51,337 nucleotides of DNA, taken from Anaerolineales bacterium. GTDB lineage: Bacteria; Chloroflexota; Anaerolineae; Anaerolineales; Villigracilaceae. Below are positions 34,308-42,634 of the stretch, one piece after another. The stretch's first letter is position 1; the number at the start of each line of letters is the position of its first letter. A model generated the notes under the pieces. That model saw only the letters and a list, made by a program, of their open reading frames with translations, had not been told where the DNA came from and ran no database searches. The DNA lies in assembly GCA_016934715.1 (NCBI GenBank), contig JAFGSI010000023.1, positions 1 to 51,337 on the forward strand. Reading direction: 5' to 3'. Position numbers and translations under genes: made by a program.

Positions 34308-35546
34308 ATGATCTGGACCCTCGGCCTCCTGTCGGTTCTCTCGCTTCTGCTCGCCGCCTGGTTGGGCTGGCGTTTTGTCCGCCTGCGCCGTCGGCTTGAC
34401 GACTACGCCAGGACAGTCCGTCGCGCCGCCTGGAAAGGGAATACACTCCTGCCGCGAGACGTGCCGGCGTTGGAGGAACTGTCCAACGCAGTGCGCGACC
34501 TGGTCGCCGAGCTAAACGATCAGTTCGCCGAGGTGGATGGCGAGCGCGGCAAACTGGCCGCCATGCTCGACCAGATGACCGACGGAGTCCTGATTGCCGA
34601 CGCCAATGGGCAGATCAGCTTCCTGAACCCGGCTGCCGAGCGGCTGTTCGAGCACTACGACGCCGTAGGCCACACAGTGGCAGAGGTCGTCCGCCAGCAC
34701 CAACTGGTCGAGGCCTGGCAGCGCTGCCAGGAGAGCGGCGAGGTCCAGATCGAATCGGTCGAGTTGCCTGGACGGCACCAGTTCCTGCAGCTGTTCGCCA
34801 TTCCCGAACGACACACCAGCGGCAGCCTGCTGATGGTCCAGGACCTGACCCGCGTCCGGCAGCTAGAGACAGTCCGGCGAGATTTCATCTCCAACATATC
34901 CCACGAGTTACGCACACCACTGGCCTCGCTCAAGGCCTTGACCGAAACACTGAACGAGGGTGCCCTCGACGACCCGCCGGCGGCACGCCGCTTCCTGCAA
35001 CGCATCGAGACCGAGGTGGATGCCCTGACCCAGATGGCTGCCGAACTGCTCGAATTGAGCCGGATCGAGTCGGGCCATGTGCCGCTCAAGTTAAAGAACG
35101 TCACTCCGGACCGGCTGCTGGAATCGGCGGCCGAACGGATGCGCACCCAGGCCGAACGCGCCGGACTGGGCCTGCGGGTCGAAGCCGGCGCGGACCTGCC
35201 ACCGGTTCGGGCAGACGCTGCCCGCCTCGAGCAGGTGCTGGTCAACCTGATCCACAACGCAGTCAAGTTCACCCGCCCGGGCGGTGAGGTGATCCTGCAG
35301 GCTGGTGCGGAGAGGGCCTTCGTTCGCTTCGCAGTACACGACACCGGGTTGGGCATCCCGGCCGAGGACCTGGCGCGCATCTTCGAGCGCTTCTACAAGA
35401 CCGACCGCTCGCGCTCCGGCGGTGGGACTGGGCTGGGACTCTCGATCGCCCGGCACATCGTCGAGGCCCACGGGGGCAGGATCTGGGCCGAGAGTGTCGA
35501 AAGCCAGGGCAGCACATTCTTTTTCACCATCCCCACCGCCGCGTAA
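34308..35546 (+). CDS. phoR: PhoR-type sensor histidine kinase
   Basis: This 412-aa kinase has one N-terminal helix (residues 2-22), a PAS-type domain (about 82-180), a dimerisation domain with phospho-histidine H199 in FISNISHELRTPL, and a catalytic domain. The latter has NLIHNAVKF (N box), DTGLGIP (G1) and GGGTGLGLSIARHIVEAHGG (G2). It lacks an extracytoplasmic sensor domain, as PhoR proteins often do, implying that it reads the state of PstSCAB and PhoU. It is coupled to the 67-aa ORF upstream. Confidence 0.88.
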   Translation: MIWTLGLLSVLSLLLAAWLGWRFVRLRRRLDDYARTVRRAAWKGNTLLPRDVPALEELSNAVRDLVAELNDQFAEVDGERGKLAAMLDQMTDGVLIADANGQISFLNPAAERLFEHYDAVGHTVAEVVRQHQLVEAWQRCQESGEVQIESVELPGRHQFLQLFAIPERHTSGSLLMVQDLTRVRQLETVRRDFISNISHELRTPLASLKALTETLNEGALDDPPAARRFLQRIETEVDALTQMAAELLELSRIESGHVPLKLKNVTPDRLLESAAERMRTQAERAGLGLRVEAGADLPPVRADAARLEQVLVNLIHNAVKFTRPGGEVILQAGAERAFVRFAVHDTGLGIPAEDLARIFERFYKTDRSRSGGGTGLGLSIARHIVEAHGGRIWAESVESQGSTFFFTIPTAA

Positions 35547-35552
35547 ATATTC

Positions 35553-35571
35553 CTAACGGGCATAGTATAAT
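35553..35571 (+). promoter_or_regulatory. Promoter of the lipoprotein gene
   Basis: TATAAT at 35566-35571 precedes the lipoprotein ATG at 35592. CTAACG at 35553-35558 sits 7 bp before the -10, the same place as the last hexamer of the PHO boxes, but earlier repeats are not convincing. Confidence 0.45.
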
Positions 35572-35591
35572 AATTCCCGGGAGGGCGAACC

Positions 35592-36359
35592 ATGAAGATG
35601 CACCTGTTTTTGTGTGCCTGTTTGATCCTGTGCGGAGCAGGAGGGCTGACTGGCTGCGAGGGGACCGACGACATCACCAGCGAACCGACCCCCCGGCCGA
35701 CCAGCCGACCGACCCGAACTCCCACCCCACAGCCGAACGCCACCCCCGACCTGACCCCGCCGGCTGTATTCAGCGAGGAGTTCGAGACCGACCTGGCCCA
35801 CTGGTCGCCGGTACTACGCGACCAGAGCAATGAAACCTTCTTCTTCGAAAATGTCGACGAGAGCCTGTTCAGCCTGATCGCCACCGACGGCGAGCTGGTC
35901 TTCGACCTGCAGGGGCCGAACCTGGAACTGTACCTGGTCTACGACCGCCTGTACTACGACATGCGCCTCAGCGTGGTGGCCGCCAACCGGGGCGTCAACT
36001 CCAACGGGATCGTCCTGGTGTGCGGGATGAACGACTACGACGACGGCTGGTTCGAGTTCGTCGTCTCCAACAGCGGCGAGTACGAGGTGCGGGCCTTCGA
36101 CCGCTTCGGGGACGGCTTCCGAACGATCCACAGCGGTGCCTCGACCGCCATCCGCAGCGGGGAGGCGACCAACGAATACACAGCCACCTGCACCCACCAG
36201 GCCCTGGCACTGGCCATCAACGGCCAAGAGGCACTGGACATGCCGATCCCGGCCGAATACGAGACCTTTTACAAGGGCTCACCAGCCATCGCCATCGCTT
36301 CGTACGACCTGCTGCCGGTCACGGCCGCTTTCCAGCGGTTGACGATAACCTGGCCGTAA
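35592..36359 (+). CDS. Secreted lipoprotein of unknown function, beta-rich domain
   Basis: This 255-aa lipoprotein has the lipobox LTGC (about residue 22) and a Thr/Pro/Arg linker (about 28-60). The domain after it (about 65-255) has repeated beta-strand patterns such as FSEEFETDLAHWSP, GIVLVCGMNDYDDGWFEFVV and QALALAINGQEALD. These resemble a LamG or DUF1080-like jelly-roll, which often bind sugars. The resemblance is by eye only. It follows phoR after 45 bp, with its own -10 box, between phosphate genes. Confidence 0.72.
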   Translation: MKMHLFLCACLILCGAGGLTGCEGTDDITSEPTPRPTSRPTRTPTPQPNATPDLTPPAVFSEEFETDLAHWSPVLRDQSNETFFFENVDESLFSLIATDGELVFDLQGPNLELYLVYDRLYYDMRLSVVAANRGVNSNGIVLVCGMNDYDDGWFEFVVSNSGEYEVRAFDRFGDGFRTIHSGASTAIRSGEATNEYTATCTHQALALAINGQEALDMPIPAEYETFYKGSPAIAIASYDLLPVTAAFQRLTITWP

Positions 36360-36362
36360 GAG

Positions 36363-36414
36363 TTTACCCAATCATCACCCGGCCTTAACAGGCCGTTAAT
36401 CAGCCTGTGATAAG
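36363..36414 (+). promoter_or_regulatory. PHO-box promoter of arsC
   Basis: Four hexamers at exact 11-bp spacing: TTTACC (36363), ATCACC (36374), TTAACA (36385), TTAATC (36396). The last ends 7 bp before GATAAG (36409-36414). The same layout is seen before pstS2. Confidence 0.7.
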
Positions 36415-36465
36415 ATGAACTGGCGGAACTTTTGATACGCCAGTCTTCTTTTTGAAAGGACATCC

Positions 36466-36894
36466 ATGAAAATCAGGGTCCTCTTTCTATGTTCTCACAA
36501 TTCGGCCCGCAGCCTGATGGCGGAAGCCTTCCTGCGCGACCTGGGAAACGACCGATTCGAAGCCTTCAGCGCCGGGCTCGAGCCGAAAGGGATTCATCCA
36601 CTGACCAGGGCGGTCATGGAAGAGATCGGCATCGATCTATCCGGGCAGCGTTCCAAGGGAGTGGATGAATACCTGGGCAAGGTGCATTTCCACTACCTGA
36701 TCACCGTCTGCCACGAGGCCGAACAGAACTGCCCGCGCGTCTGGCCTGGAGTCAACCAGCGCCTGCACTGGTCTTTCGAGGACCCGGCCGCCTTTGATGG
36801 CAGTGCGGTGGACAAAATGCTCAAGTTCCGCGAGGTGCGCGACCAGATCGGGGAAACGGTCCGGGACTGGATCGAACAGCAGTTGGTCGCCTAA
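36466..36894 (+). CDS. arsC: ArsC-type arsenate reductase / low-molecular-weight phosphatase
   Basis: This 142-aa protein has the LMW-phosphatase P-loop LCSHNSARS, with the catalytic Cys near residue 10. Two further cysteines in TVCHEAEQNCPRVWPG match the redox pair of thioredoxin-coupled ArsC. It should reduce arsenate to arsenite, protecting cells that take up arsenate through Pst. A phosphatase role is the alternative. A PHO-box promoter at 36363-36414 places it in the phosphate regulon. ATG 36466 has GAAAGGA upstream. Confidence 0.85.
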   Translation: MKIRVLFLCSHNSARSLMAEAFLRDLGNDRFEAFSAGLEPKGIHPLTRAVMEEIGIDLSGQRSKGVDEYLGKVHFHYLITVCHEAEQNCPRVWPGVNQRLHWSFEDPAAFDGSAVDKMLKFREVRDQIGETVRDWIEQQLVA

Positions 36895-36913
36895 CAAAGT
36901 TGAAAGGCCCGAC

Positions 36914-36965
36914 TTACCAATTTGTTAGTCCCCTGTTGGGCGCTTGAAAGTTCAATTGTGATAAT
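36914..36965 (+). promoter_or_regulatory. PHO-box-like promoter of the small-ORF pair
   Basis: TTACCA (36914), TTAGTC (36925) and TTGGGC (36936) repeat every 11 bp; the fourth position (36947) reads AAAGTT, a poor match. The array ends 7 bp before GATAAT (36960-36965), the same layout as at arsC and pstS2. Confidence 0.55.
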
Positions 36966-36987
36966 CTTGTGAAAAGGGAACGCAGGC

Positions 36988-37080
36988 ATGGGATTCTTGA
37001 TCTTCTCAACGGTTGCAATGCTGGTCGTTTTCGCCGTCGACACGGTGCAGAAACGGCGCAGTTGCCAGCGCAACAAATAA
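36988..37080 (+). CDS. 30-aa small membrane protein
   Basis: ATG 36988 begins MGFLIFSTVAMLVVFAVDTV, then a basic tail (QKRRSCQRNK). It is a single hydrophobic helix with a positively charged end. AAGGGAACG lies upstream. It is the first ORF after the third PHO-box-like promoter and precedes the 91-aa gene. No family was recognised; it could be a phosphate-starvation small protein or a leader. Confidence 0.5.
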   Translation: MGFLIFSTVAMLVVFAVDTVQKRRSCQRNK

Positions 37081-37101
37081 TGCCGGTGCTTTATTGGTAA
37101 T

Positions 37102-37130
37102 CTGCGCCGCATCCCCTGGGTGCGGCGCAG
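37102..37130 (+). repeat. 10-bp inverted repeat between the 30-aa ORF and the 91-aa gene
   Basis: CTGCGCCGCA (37102-37111) and TGCGGCGCAG (37121-37130) form a perfect stem with a 9-nt loop and no T-run. It could pause transcription or stabilise the upstream mRNA. Confidence 0.5.
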
Positions 37131-37181
37131 TTGTCCCGAGCAGTCCGGCTGGGGCAAACACCAGCCAAGAAAGGGGCAGCG

Positions 37182-37457
37182 ATGAACCTGCAAAAGGTCG
37201 ACCGAAAACAAGTCCGTCATCTCGCTTCACGGCAGGCCTACGCCCAGGTCCGACCGGCCAGCTACATGGTGCTGCTCTCCGCCCTGGATGAGGGCTGGCG
37301 GATCGTGGATGTCGAACTCACTCCCGCCAAGGATCAGAATGGCTACATCTTCATCATCACCCTGAATCACCCTGCCGCGCGGCTGCTGCAGGAGATGACC
37401 CTGCCCTGCAATACCATGACCGAAAACCTGCTGCACGACGCCAGGCAGTCTGCCTGA
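37182..37457 (+). CDS. 91-aa protein of unknown function in the phosphate region
   Basis: ATG 37182 is preceded by AAGGGGCAG. The protein begins MNLQKVDRKQVRHLASRQAY, has a central beta-like stretch (GWRIVDVELTPAKDQNGYIF) and a helical end with a single cysteine (LPCNTMTENLL). It is soluble and has no recognised family. It lies in the same transcript region as the 30-aa ORF, under a PHO-box-like promoter, and a terminator follows at 37519-37559. Confidence 0.6.
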   Translation: MNLQKVDRKQVRHLASRQAYAQVRPASYMVLLSALDEGWRIVDVELTPAKDQNGYIFIITLNHPAARLLQEMTLPCNTMTENLLHDARQSA

Positions 37458-37518
37458 ACTGCACGAACTGTCCGAACGCAAACCCTTCCTTAACCAGCAG
37501 AGTTTCCTCCTCCCCTAA

Positions 37519-37559
37519 CCAGAAGGTCCCATTCCGCCCTCGGAAATGGGGCCTTCTGG
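37519..37559 (+). terminator. Terminator after the 91-aa gene
   Basis: CCAGAAGG (37519-37526) pairs with CCTTCTGG (37552-37559), and an inner CCCATT pairs with AATGGG; the stem is followed by CTTT. It sits immediately upstream of the PHO box of pstS2. Confidence 0.7.
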
Positions 37560-37561
37560 CT

Positions 37562-37613
37562 TTAACCAAACGTTAAACCAGCGTTCCACGGTCCTTAACT
37601 ACGGTCTGATAAT
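37562..37613 (+). promoter_or_regulatory. PHO-box promoter of the second pst operon
   Basis: TTAACC (37562), TTAAAC (37573), TTCCAC (37584) and TTAACT (37595) are spaced exactly 11 bp, ending 7 bp before GATAAT (37608-37613). No -35 consensus is present. This is the clearest of three promoters with this design. Confidence 0.75.
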
Positions 37614-37661
37614 ATGACAGCATGGAAAACAAAACCTTAACGGAAAGAAGGAGGATTATAC

Positions 37662-38666
37662 ATGCGTAAGCACCTGTTTGTTCCACTGTTCGCCATCTTG
37701 ATCACCAGCCTGGTGCTGGCCGCCTGCAGTGCGTCCCCGGTCGCGACCGAAGAACCTGTGGTCATGACCGAGCAGCCCACCGAAGCCCTCCCAGACCCGC
37801 TGGCCGGGTACCTGCCCGAGAACACCAGCGGTGAAATCATCACCGCCGGTTCATCGACGGTCTTCCCACTCTCCGAGCGCATGATGCAGCGCTTCGAAGA
37901 GGAAGGCTTCACCGGCGCCATCACCATCGACAGCATCGGTTCCGGTGCCGGTTTCGAGCGCTTCTGCGTCAACGGTGAGACCGACATCGCAAACGCCTCG
38001 CGCGCCATCAAGGACAGCGAGGTTGAGTCCTGCCAGAGCATCGGCCGCGAACCGATCGAATTCCGGGTCGGCACGGATGCCCTCGCCATCGTCGTCAGCC
38101 GCGCGAACGACTTCGCCACCGACGTAACCAGGCTCGAACTGGCCGCCATCTTCTCGACCGCTGAAACCTGGTCCGACGTGCGCCCCGAATGGCCGGCCGA
38201 GCCGATCCTGCGCTTCATCCCCGGCACCGACAGCGGCACCTTCGACTACTTTGTTGAAGAAATCTTCGACGAGGACGAGGCCCCGATCCTGTCCGCCTCC
38301 AACCTGCAACTCTCCGAGGACGACAACGTCCTGGTCCAGGGCGTGCTGGGCAGCCCCTACGCCATCGGCTTCTTCGGCTTCGCCTACTACCAGGAGAACG
38401 CCGGGGCGCTGAACGTGCTCGCCATCGACGGCGTAGCCCCCACCGCCGAGACCGCCGAGAGCGGCGAGTACCCGCTGGCTCGCCCGTTGTTCATCTACTC
38501 CACGGCCCAGATCATGCAGGAGAAGCCCCAGGTTGCTGCCTTCATCTACTTCTACTTGACCAACGTCAACTACGAGATCGTGGATGTTGGCTACTTCCCA
38601 GCCAGCCAGGAAGCCCTGGAGGCGGCCGTGGACGCCTGGTACGCAGCCGTCGGCCTGCAGCCCTAA
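37662..38666 (+). CDS. pstS: Phosphate-binding lipoprotein PstS (second set)
   Basis: This 334-aa lipoprotein has lipobox LAAC (about residues 19-22), a Thr/Pro linker to about 50, and the phosphate-binding motifs TAGSSTVFPLSERM, GSGAGFERFCVNGETDIANASRAI and PGTDSGTFDYFVEEIF. It is longer than PstS1 and closer to the usual type. ATG 37662 has GAAGGAGG upstream. It starts pstS-C-A-B-phoU under the clearest PHO box. A hairpin at 38697-38724 after it may favour PstS over the membrane parts. Confidence 0.92.
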   Translation: MRKHLFVPLFAILITSLVLAACSASPVATEEPVVMTEQPTEALPDPLAGYLPENTSGEIITAGSSTVFPLSERMMQRFEEEGFTGAITIDSIGSGAGFERFCVNGETDIANASRAIKDSEVESCQSIGREPIEFRVGTDALAIVVSRANDFATDVTRLELAAIFSTAETWSDVRPEWPAEPILRFIPGTDSGTFDYFVEEIFDEDEAPILSASNLQLSEDDNVLVQGVLGSPYAIGFFGFAYYQENAGALNVLAIDGVAPTAETAESGEYPLARPLFIYSTAQIMQEKPQVAAFIYFYLTNVNYEIVDVGYFPASQEALEAAVDAWYAAVGLQP

Positions 38667-38696
38667 TCAAGCAGGCACCTTCTCCCATCAACCACC

Positions 38697-38724
38697 CTTC
38701 CTCCCTGGGATTACAGGGAGGAAG
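38697..38724 (+). repeat. 11-bp stem-loop between pstS2 and pstC2
   Basis: CTTCCTCCCTG and CAGGGAGGAAG form a perfect 11-bp stem with a 6-nt loop and no T-run. It may protect the pstS message or partially attenuate read-through. Confidence 0.6.
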
Positions 38725-38750
38725 GCCCTGTCATCCAATAAGGATTCATC

Positions 38751-39701
38751 ATGCCTGGAAAAAAAGAGGCGGCCCAAGGAACCGGCTACCCGGTCCGCAA
38801 AGAGGGATTGCGCAAGCGCCGCAGGGTCGGGGAGACCATCATCCAGTCCCTGCTCTTCTTCGCCGGTTTCTTCTCCATCTTCACGACCCTGGGGATCGTC
38901 TATGAACTGGGCAAGGAAGCCCTGCTCTTCTTTCGCACCCCCGAGGTGGATCCATGGGAGTTCCTGACCGGGACCTCCTGGCAACCCCACATCAACGAGT
39001 TCGGCATCCTGCCACTGGCCACATCCACATTTATCACCTCGCTGATTGCCATGACCATTGCCATCCCGCTCGGGATGGCGGCCGCCATCTACCTGAGCGA
39101 ATACGCCTCCCACAAGGTCCGCAGGACCCTCAAGCCGATCTTGGAAATCCTGGCCGGCCTCCCGACCATCGTCTACGGCTACTTCGCCCTGATGTTCGTC
39201 ACCCCCCTGCTGCGCTCGCTCTTCGGCAACGACGTGGTTCAGATCTACAACATGGCCTCCGGCGGTCTGGTGATGGGCATCCTGATCCTGCCGCTGATCG
39301 CCTCGATGAGCGAGGACGCCCTCAACGCCGTGCCGCGCGCCTTGCGCGAGGCTGCCTATGGGCTGGGGGCGACGAAACTGGAAGTAGTCCTCAAGGTGGT
39401 CGTCCCTGCAGCACTTTCTGGCATCGCCGCGGCGATCATCGTCGGGATCAGCCGGGCTATCGGCGAGACCATGATCGTGGCTGTCTCGGTTGGCGCCGGG
39501 CCAAACTTCACCTTCAACCCCTTCCAGAGTGCCGAGACCATGACTGGCCACATCGTGCGCATCTCGGGCGGCGACCTGAGCTACGACTCGATCGATTACA
39601 ACAGCATCTTCGCCATTGGCCTGCTATTGTTCTTCATCACCTTGACCCTGAACATCGTCAGCCAGCGCATCGTGCGCCGCTTCCGGGAGGTGTACGAATG
39701 A
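38751..39701 (+). CDS. pstC: Phosphate ABC transporter permease PstC (second set)
   Basis: This 316-aa permease has a charged N-terminal tail of about 28 residues, six membrane helices, the EAA loop EDALNAVPRALREAAYGLGATKLEVV and GISRAIGETMIVAVSVG. It overlaps pstA2 by 4 bp (ATGA). It pairs with PstA2 under the PHO-box promoter. Confidence 0.92.
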   Translation: MPGKKEAAQGTGYPVRKEGLRKRRRVGETIIQSLLFFAGFFSIFTTLGIVYELGKEALLFFRTPEVDPWEFLTGTSWQPHINEFGILPLATSTFITSLIAMTIAIPLGMAAAIYLSEYASHKVRRTLKPILEILAGLPTIVYGYFALMFVTPLLRSLFGNDVVQIYNMASGGLVMGILILPLIASMSEDALNAVPRALREAAYGLGATKLEVVLKVVVPAALSGIAAAIIVGISRAIGETMIVAVSVGAGPNFTFNPFQSAETMTGHIVRISGGDLSYDSIDYNSIFAIGLLLFFITLTLNIVSQRIVRRFREVYE

Positions 39702-40948
39702 AAAAGAACAATCCCTCCTACTCGAACGGCGGCCGGTTCCGCGATAACCTCGCGACCCGCCATCGCGCCGGGGTGATCTGGCAGATCGTCTTCCAGGCTT
39801 CAACCGTGATCGGCATCATCGCCCTGACCGCCCTGCTGCTCAACATCATCGACGGCGCCTTCGGCTACGTGGCCTATGAAGCCCGGGTTGACCCTGCCAG
39901 CCTGGCCGTGGACGGTGTCGCGATAGAGGATCTTCCGCAGGAGCTCCTGGTGGAGATCCTGCGCCAGAACCTGTCCAGCGGGGCCTTCAACAAACTCGAC
40001 AACGAGATCCCTTTCAATGAACGCAGCCGGATCAATGTCTACGACCTGGTCATCGAGCGGATCGTCCGCTACGACGTGACCGAGTCCTGGACCCTGAGAG
40101 AATCGCTGACCCAGGGAGCCGAGATCCGGGCCCGGGTCATCGAGGAGTACCCGGATGCCGAACTGCGTTTTATCTCCTGGATCAACGCTGAGTTCATCCA
40201 GCGACCGCAGTCCAGCGAAGCGGTCAACGCCGGGGTACGCACAGCCATCCTCGGTTCCCTGCTGACGATCCTGGTCACCATCCTGGTCGCCTTCCCGCTG
40301 GGCGTCGGGGCGGCGATCTATCTTGAAGAGTACGCCCTCGACAACTGGCTCAACCGCCTGATCCGGACCAACATCAACAATCTGGCCGGCGTGCCGTCGA
40401 TCATCTACGGCATCCTCGGCCTGGCGATCTTCGTCCGGGTGCTCGGCGTCCTGACCAGCGGTGCCGTCTTCGGCAGCGTAGACCCTACCACTGCCAGCGG
40501 CCGGACAGTCCTCTCGGCCGGACTGACCCTGGCCCTGCTGGTGCTGCCGCTGATCATCATCAACGCCCAGGAGGCCCTGCGGGCCGTTCCGCAGTCGCTG
40601 CGCCAGGCCAGCCTGAGCGTGGGGGCCACCAAATGGCAGACCGTCTGGTCGCACGTCCTGCCCAATGCCATCCCGGGCATCCTGACCGGCACGATCCTGG
40701 CCGTCAGCCGGGCGATCGGTGAGACCGCCCCGCTGATCGTGGTCGGGGCCTCGACAGCGATAAGTTTTGACCCGAATATCTTCTCCCGATTCACCACCCT
40801 GCCGATCCAGATCTACCAGTGGACCGCCCGCCCGCAAGCCGAATGGCGCCACCTGGCAGCAGCGGCCATCCTGGTCCTGATCGTCCTGCTGCTCAGCCTG
40901 AATGCAACTGCTATCGTGCTGCGCAACCGCAGCACCAAGAGGTTCTAA
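39698..40948 (+). CDS. pstA: Phosphate ABC transporter permease PstA (second set), with large extracytoplasmic insert
   Basis: This 416-aa permease starts at ATG 39698 with GGGAGG upstream. A first helix (about residues 30-50) is followed by about 120 extra residues outside the membrane (from [12 protein letters not shown] to NAEFIQRP). The permease core then begins at about 180, with EAA loop [26 protein letters not shown] and [15 protein letters not shown]. PstA1 here is only 286 aa and lacks the insert. The insert might contact PstS or sense ligand. It overlaps pstB2 (TAATG). Confidence 0.9.
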   Translation: MKKNNPSYSNGGRFRDNLATRHRAGVIWQIVFQASTVIGIIALTALLLNIIDGAFGYVAYEARVDPASLAVDGVAIEDLPQELLVEILRQNLSSGAFNKLDNEIPFNERSRINVYDLVIERIVRYDVTESWTLRESLTQGAEIRARVIEEYPDAELRFISWINAEFIQRPQSSEAVNAGVRTAILGSLLTILVTILVAFPLGVGAAIYLEEYALDNWLNRLIRTNINNLAGVPSIIYGILGLAIFVRVLGVLTSGAVFGSVDPTTASGRTVLSAGLTLALLVLPLIIINAQEALRAVPQSLRQASLSVGATKWQTVWSHVLPNAIPGILTGTILAVSRAIGETAPLIVVGASTAISFDPNIFSRFTTLPIQIYQWTARPQAEWRHLAAAAILVLIVLLLSLNATAIVLRNRSTKRF

Positions 40949-41736
40949 TGTCAACCACAGCCGATTCCAACTACGTCATCGAGACCCGTCACCTGGCAAT
41001 TTTTTATGGCGATTTCAAGGCCGTGACCGACGTCAACCTGCGCATCCAGCGCCACAAGATCACCGCCATCATCGGACCCTCGGGCTGCGGCAAGTCGACC
41101 CTGCTGCGCTCTTTCAACCGCATGAACGAACTGGTCCCCGAATCGCACGCCAGCGGACAGGTGCTCTTCGACGGCCAGGATCTGTACGCTCGTCAGGTGG
41201 ACCCGGTCGAGGTCCGCCACCGCATCGGGATGGTTTTCCAGAAGCCCAACCCCTTCCCCAAGTCGATCTACGAGAACATTGCCTGGGGGGCACGCGTCCA
41301 CGGCTACCGGGGGAACATGGACGAGCTGGTCGAACGCTCACTGCACCAGGCTGCCCTATGGGACGAGGTCAAGGATATCCTGCACCGCTCCGGCCTGGCG
41401 CTCTCGGGCGGACAGCAACAGCGCCTGTGCATCGCCCGGACGATCGCCGTCCAGCCGGAAGTCATCCTGATGGATGAGCCCGCCTCAGCCCTCGACCCGA
41501 TCGCCACGCTCAAGATCGAGGAATTGATGGAAGAACTCAAGCGGAATTACACGATCATCATCGTTACCCACAATATGCAGCAAGCGGCCCGGGTCTCGGA
41601 CTACACCGCCATGATGATGCTGGCCAACGGTCACGCCCGTTCCGGGACGGTGATCGAATTCGATGAGACCAACAAGATCTTCACCCGGCCGTCCGACAAG
41701 CGCACCGAAGATTACGTCACCGGCCGGTTCGGATAA
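40948..41736 (+). CDS. pstB: Phosphate ABC transporter ATPase PstB (second set, canonical)
   Basis: This 262-aa ATPase has every canonical motif: [49 protein letters not shown] and [14 protein letters not shown]. It energises phosphate import. ATG 40948 overlaps the pstA stop. Unlike the other two PstB proteins in the window, no key residue is changed, so this is probably the working copy for the second set. Confidence 0.95.
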   Translation: MSTTADSNYVIETRHLAIFYGDFKAVTDVNLRIQRHKITAIIGPSGCGKSTLLRSFNRMNELVPESHASGQVLFDGQDLYARQVDPVEVRHRIGMVFQKPNPFPKSIYENIAWGARVHGYRGNMDELVERSLHQAALWDEVKDILHRSGLALSGGQQQRLCIARTIAVQPEVILMDEPASALDPIATLKIEELMEELKRNYTIIIVTHNMQQAARVSDYTAMMMLANGHARSGTVIEFDETNKIFTRPSDKRTEDYVTGRFG

Positions 41737-41758
41737 CCCCGCGGAGAGCGAAAATGGT

Positions 41759-41764
41759 TATAAT
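41759..41764 (+). promoter_or_regulatory. -10 box of phoU
   Basis: TATAAT lies 31 bp before ATG 41796 and 22 bp after the pstB2 stop; with the long leader it allows phoU expression apart from pst. No clear -35 box or PHO repeats. Confidence 0.45.
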
Positions 41765-41795
41765 AAACAGACGGGAAAAGGAAGAAAGGGTACCC

Positions 41796-42476
41796 ATGCG
41801 CAAATCATTCGAAAGCGACATCCAGCAACTCAAAGACGAACTGCTCCTGCTGGGCAGCATGGTCGAGGAAGCCATTCTCGGTTCGGTCGAATCTCTGAAA
41901 AAACGCGACATCGATGCCTCCCGCAGGATCTACGAGATGGATGCCCGCATCAATGCCAAACGCTATGCCATCGAAGAACAGGTCATGGTCCTGATCGCCA
42001 CCCAGCAGCCGATGGCCCACGACCTGCGCCTGCTGGCCTCTGTCCTGGAGGTGGCTGGCGAACTGGAGCGCATGGGCGATTATGCCAAGGGCATCGCCAC
42101 GGTCAACATCCGCATGGGCAATGAGGCGCTGCTCAAGCCCCTGATCGACATCCCGCGCATGGCCCAGAAAGGCGCCGACATGCTCCACCGGGCCCTGACC
42201 GCCTTCATCAATGAGGACGCTGAAACTGCCCTGGCCATCCCGGCCGAGGACGATGAGGTCGACGCTCTCTACACCCAGGTCTATCGCGAACTGATGACCT
42301 ACGTCATGGCCGATCCCAAGACGATCGAACGCGCTAACTGGCTGCTGTGGGTAACCCACAACCTGGAGCGCGTCGCCGACCGGGTCACCAACATCTGCGA
42401 ACGGACCCTGTTCATCGTCACCGGCGAATTCAAAGAGATCGACTCCAGCGACGACGAAACCAGAAAAATGAAATAG
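41796..42476 (+). CDS. phoU: PhoU, negative regulator of phosphate signalling
   Basis: This 226-aa helical protein contains two PhoU repeats. The first has EEAILGSVESLKKRDIDASRRIYEMDARIN and LELERMGDYAKGIA. The second has AIPAEDDEVDALYTQVYRELM and LERVADRVTNICER. The acidic ED..VD and ER.GD/AD motifs bind metal clusters. It should couple Pst activity to PhoR. ATG 41796 has GGAAGAAAGGG upstream. It is the last gene of the phosphate island, immediately before the his leader. Confidence 0.92.
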   Translation: MRKSFESDIQQLKDELLLLGSMVEEAILGSVESLKKRDIDASRRIYEMDARINAKRYAIEEQVMVLIATQQPMAHDLRLLASVLEVAGELERMGDYAKGIATVNIRMGNEALLKPLIDIPRMAQKGADMLHRALTAFINEDAETALAIPAEDDEVDALYTQVYRELMTYVMADPKTIERANWLLWVTHNLERVADRVTNICERTLFIVTGEFKEIDSSDDETRKMK

Positions 42477-42506
42477 TTGCCACGTCTGGACAAGCTGTGA
42501 TACAAT
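42477..42506 (+). promoter_or_regulatory. Promoter of the histidine operon
   Basis: TTGCCA (42477-42482) and TACAAT (42501-42506) are 18 bp apart. The transcription start near 42513 is about 4 nt before the leader-peptide ATG, so that peptide is nearly leaderless. Confidence 0.7.
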
Positions 42507-42516
42507 AGCGCCTGTT

Positions 42517-42594
42517 ATGCAACGCATCTGTCACCTGCATCATCATCATTCGACCAGCCCCTGCCAGACCGGAGAGCAGGTTCGTTCCGCGTAA
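42517..42594 (+). CDS. hisL: Histidine-operon leader peptide
   Basis: The 25-aa ORF begins MQRICHLHHHHSTSPCQ. Five of six consecutive codons from position 6 encode histidine (CAC CTG CAT CAT CAT CAT). It lies between the promoter and a rho-independent terminator upstream of hisG, the standard design of his attenuation. Ribosome stalling at His codons would favour the antiterminator. Confidence 0.85.
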   Translation: MQRICHLHHHHSTSPCQTGEQVRSA

Positions 42595-42634
42595 GTCCAC
42601 AGCGAACCTCCACACGTACCCACTGCCCCCGGTC
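42567..42634 (+). promoter_or_regulatory. Candidate antiterminator and protector hairpin of the his leader
   Basis: GACCGG (42567-42572) can pair with CCGGTC (42629-42634), overlapping the terminator's 5' arm. A second hairpin pairs AGGTTCG (42578-42584) with CGAACCT (42603-42609). These alternatives fit a three-part attenuator but the antiterminator stem is short (6 bp). Confidence 0.5.

Noticed and set aside
35520-35571. Fourth PHO box before the lipoprotein gene at 35592
   Set aside because: Only the last hexamer (CTAACG) fits the position; the other three 11-bp steps do not match the consensus.
39800-40954. 384-aa minus-strand open frame opposite pstA2
   Set aside because: Shadow of the permease gene; no start signal or family resemblance.
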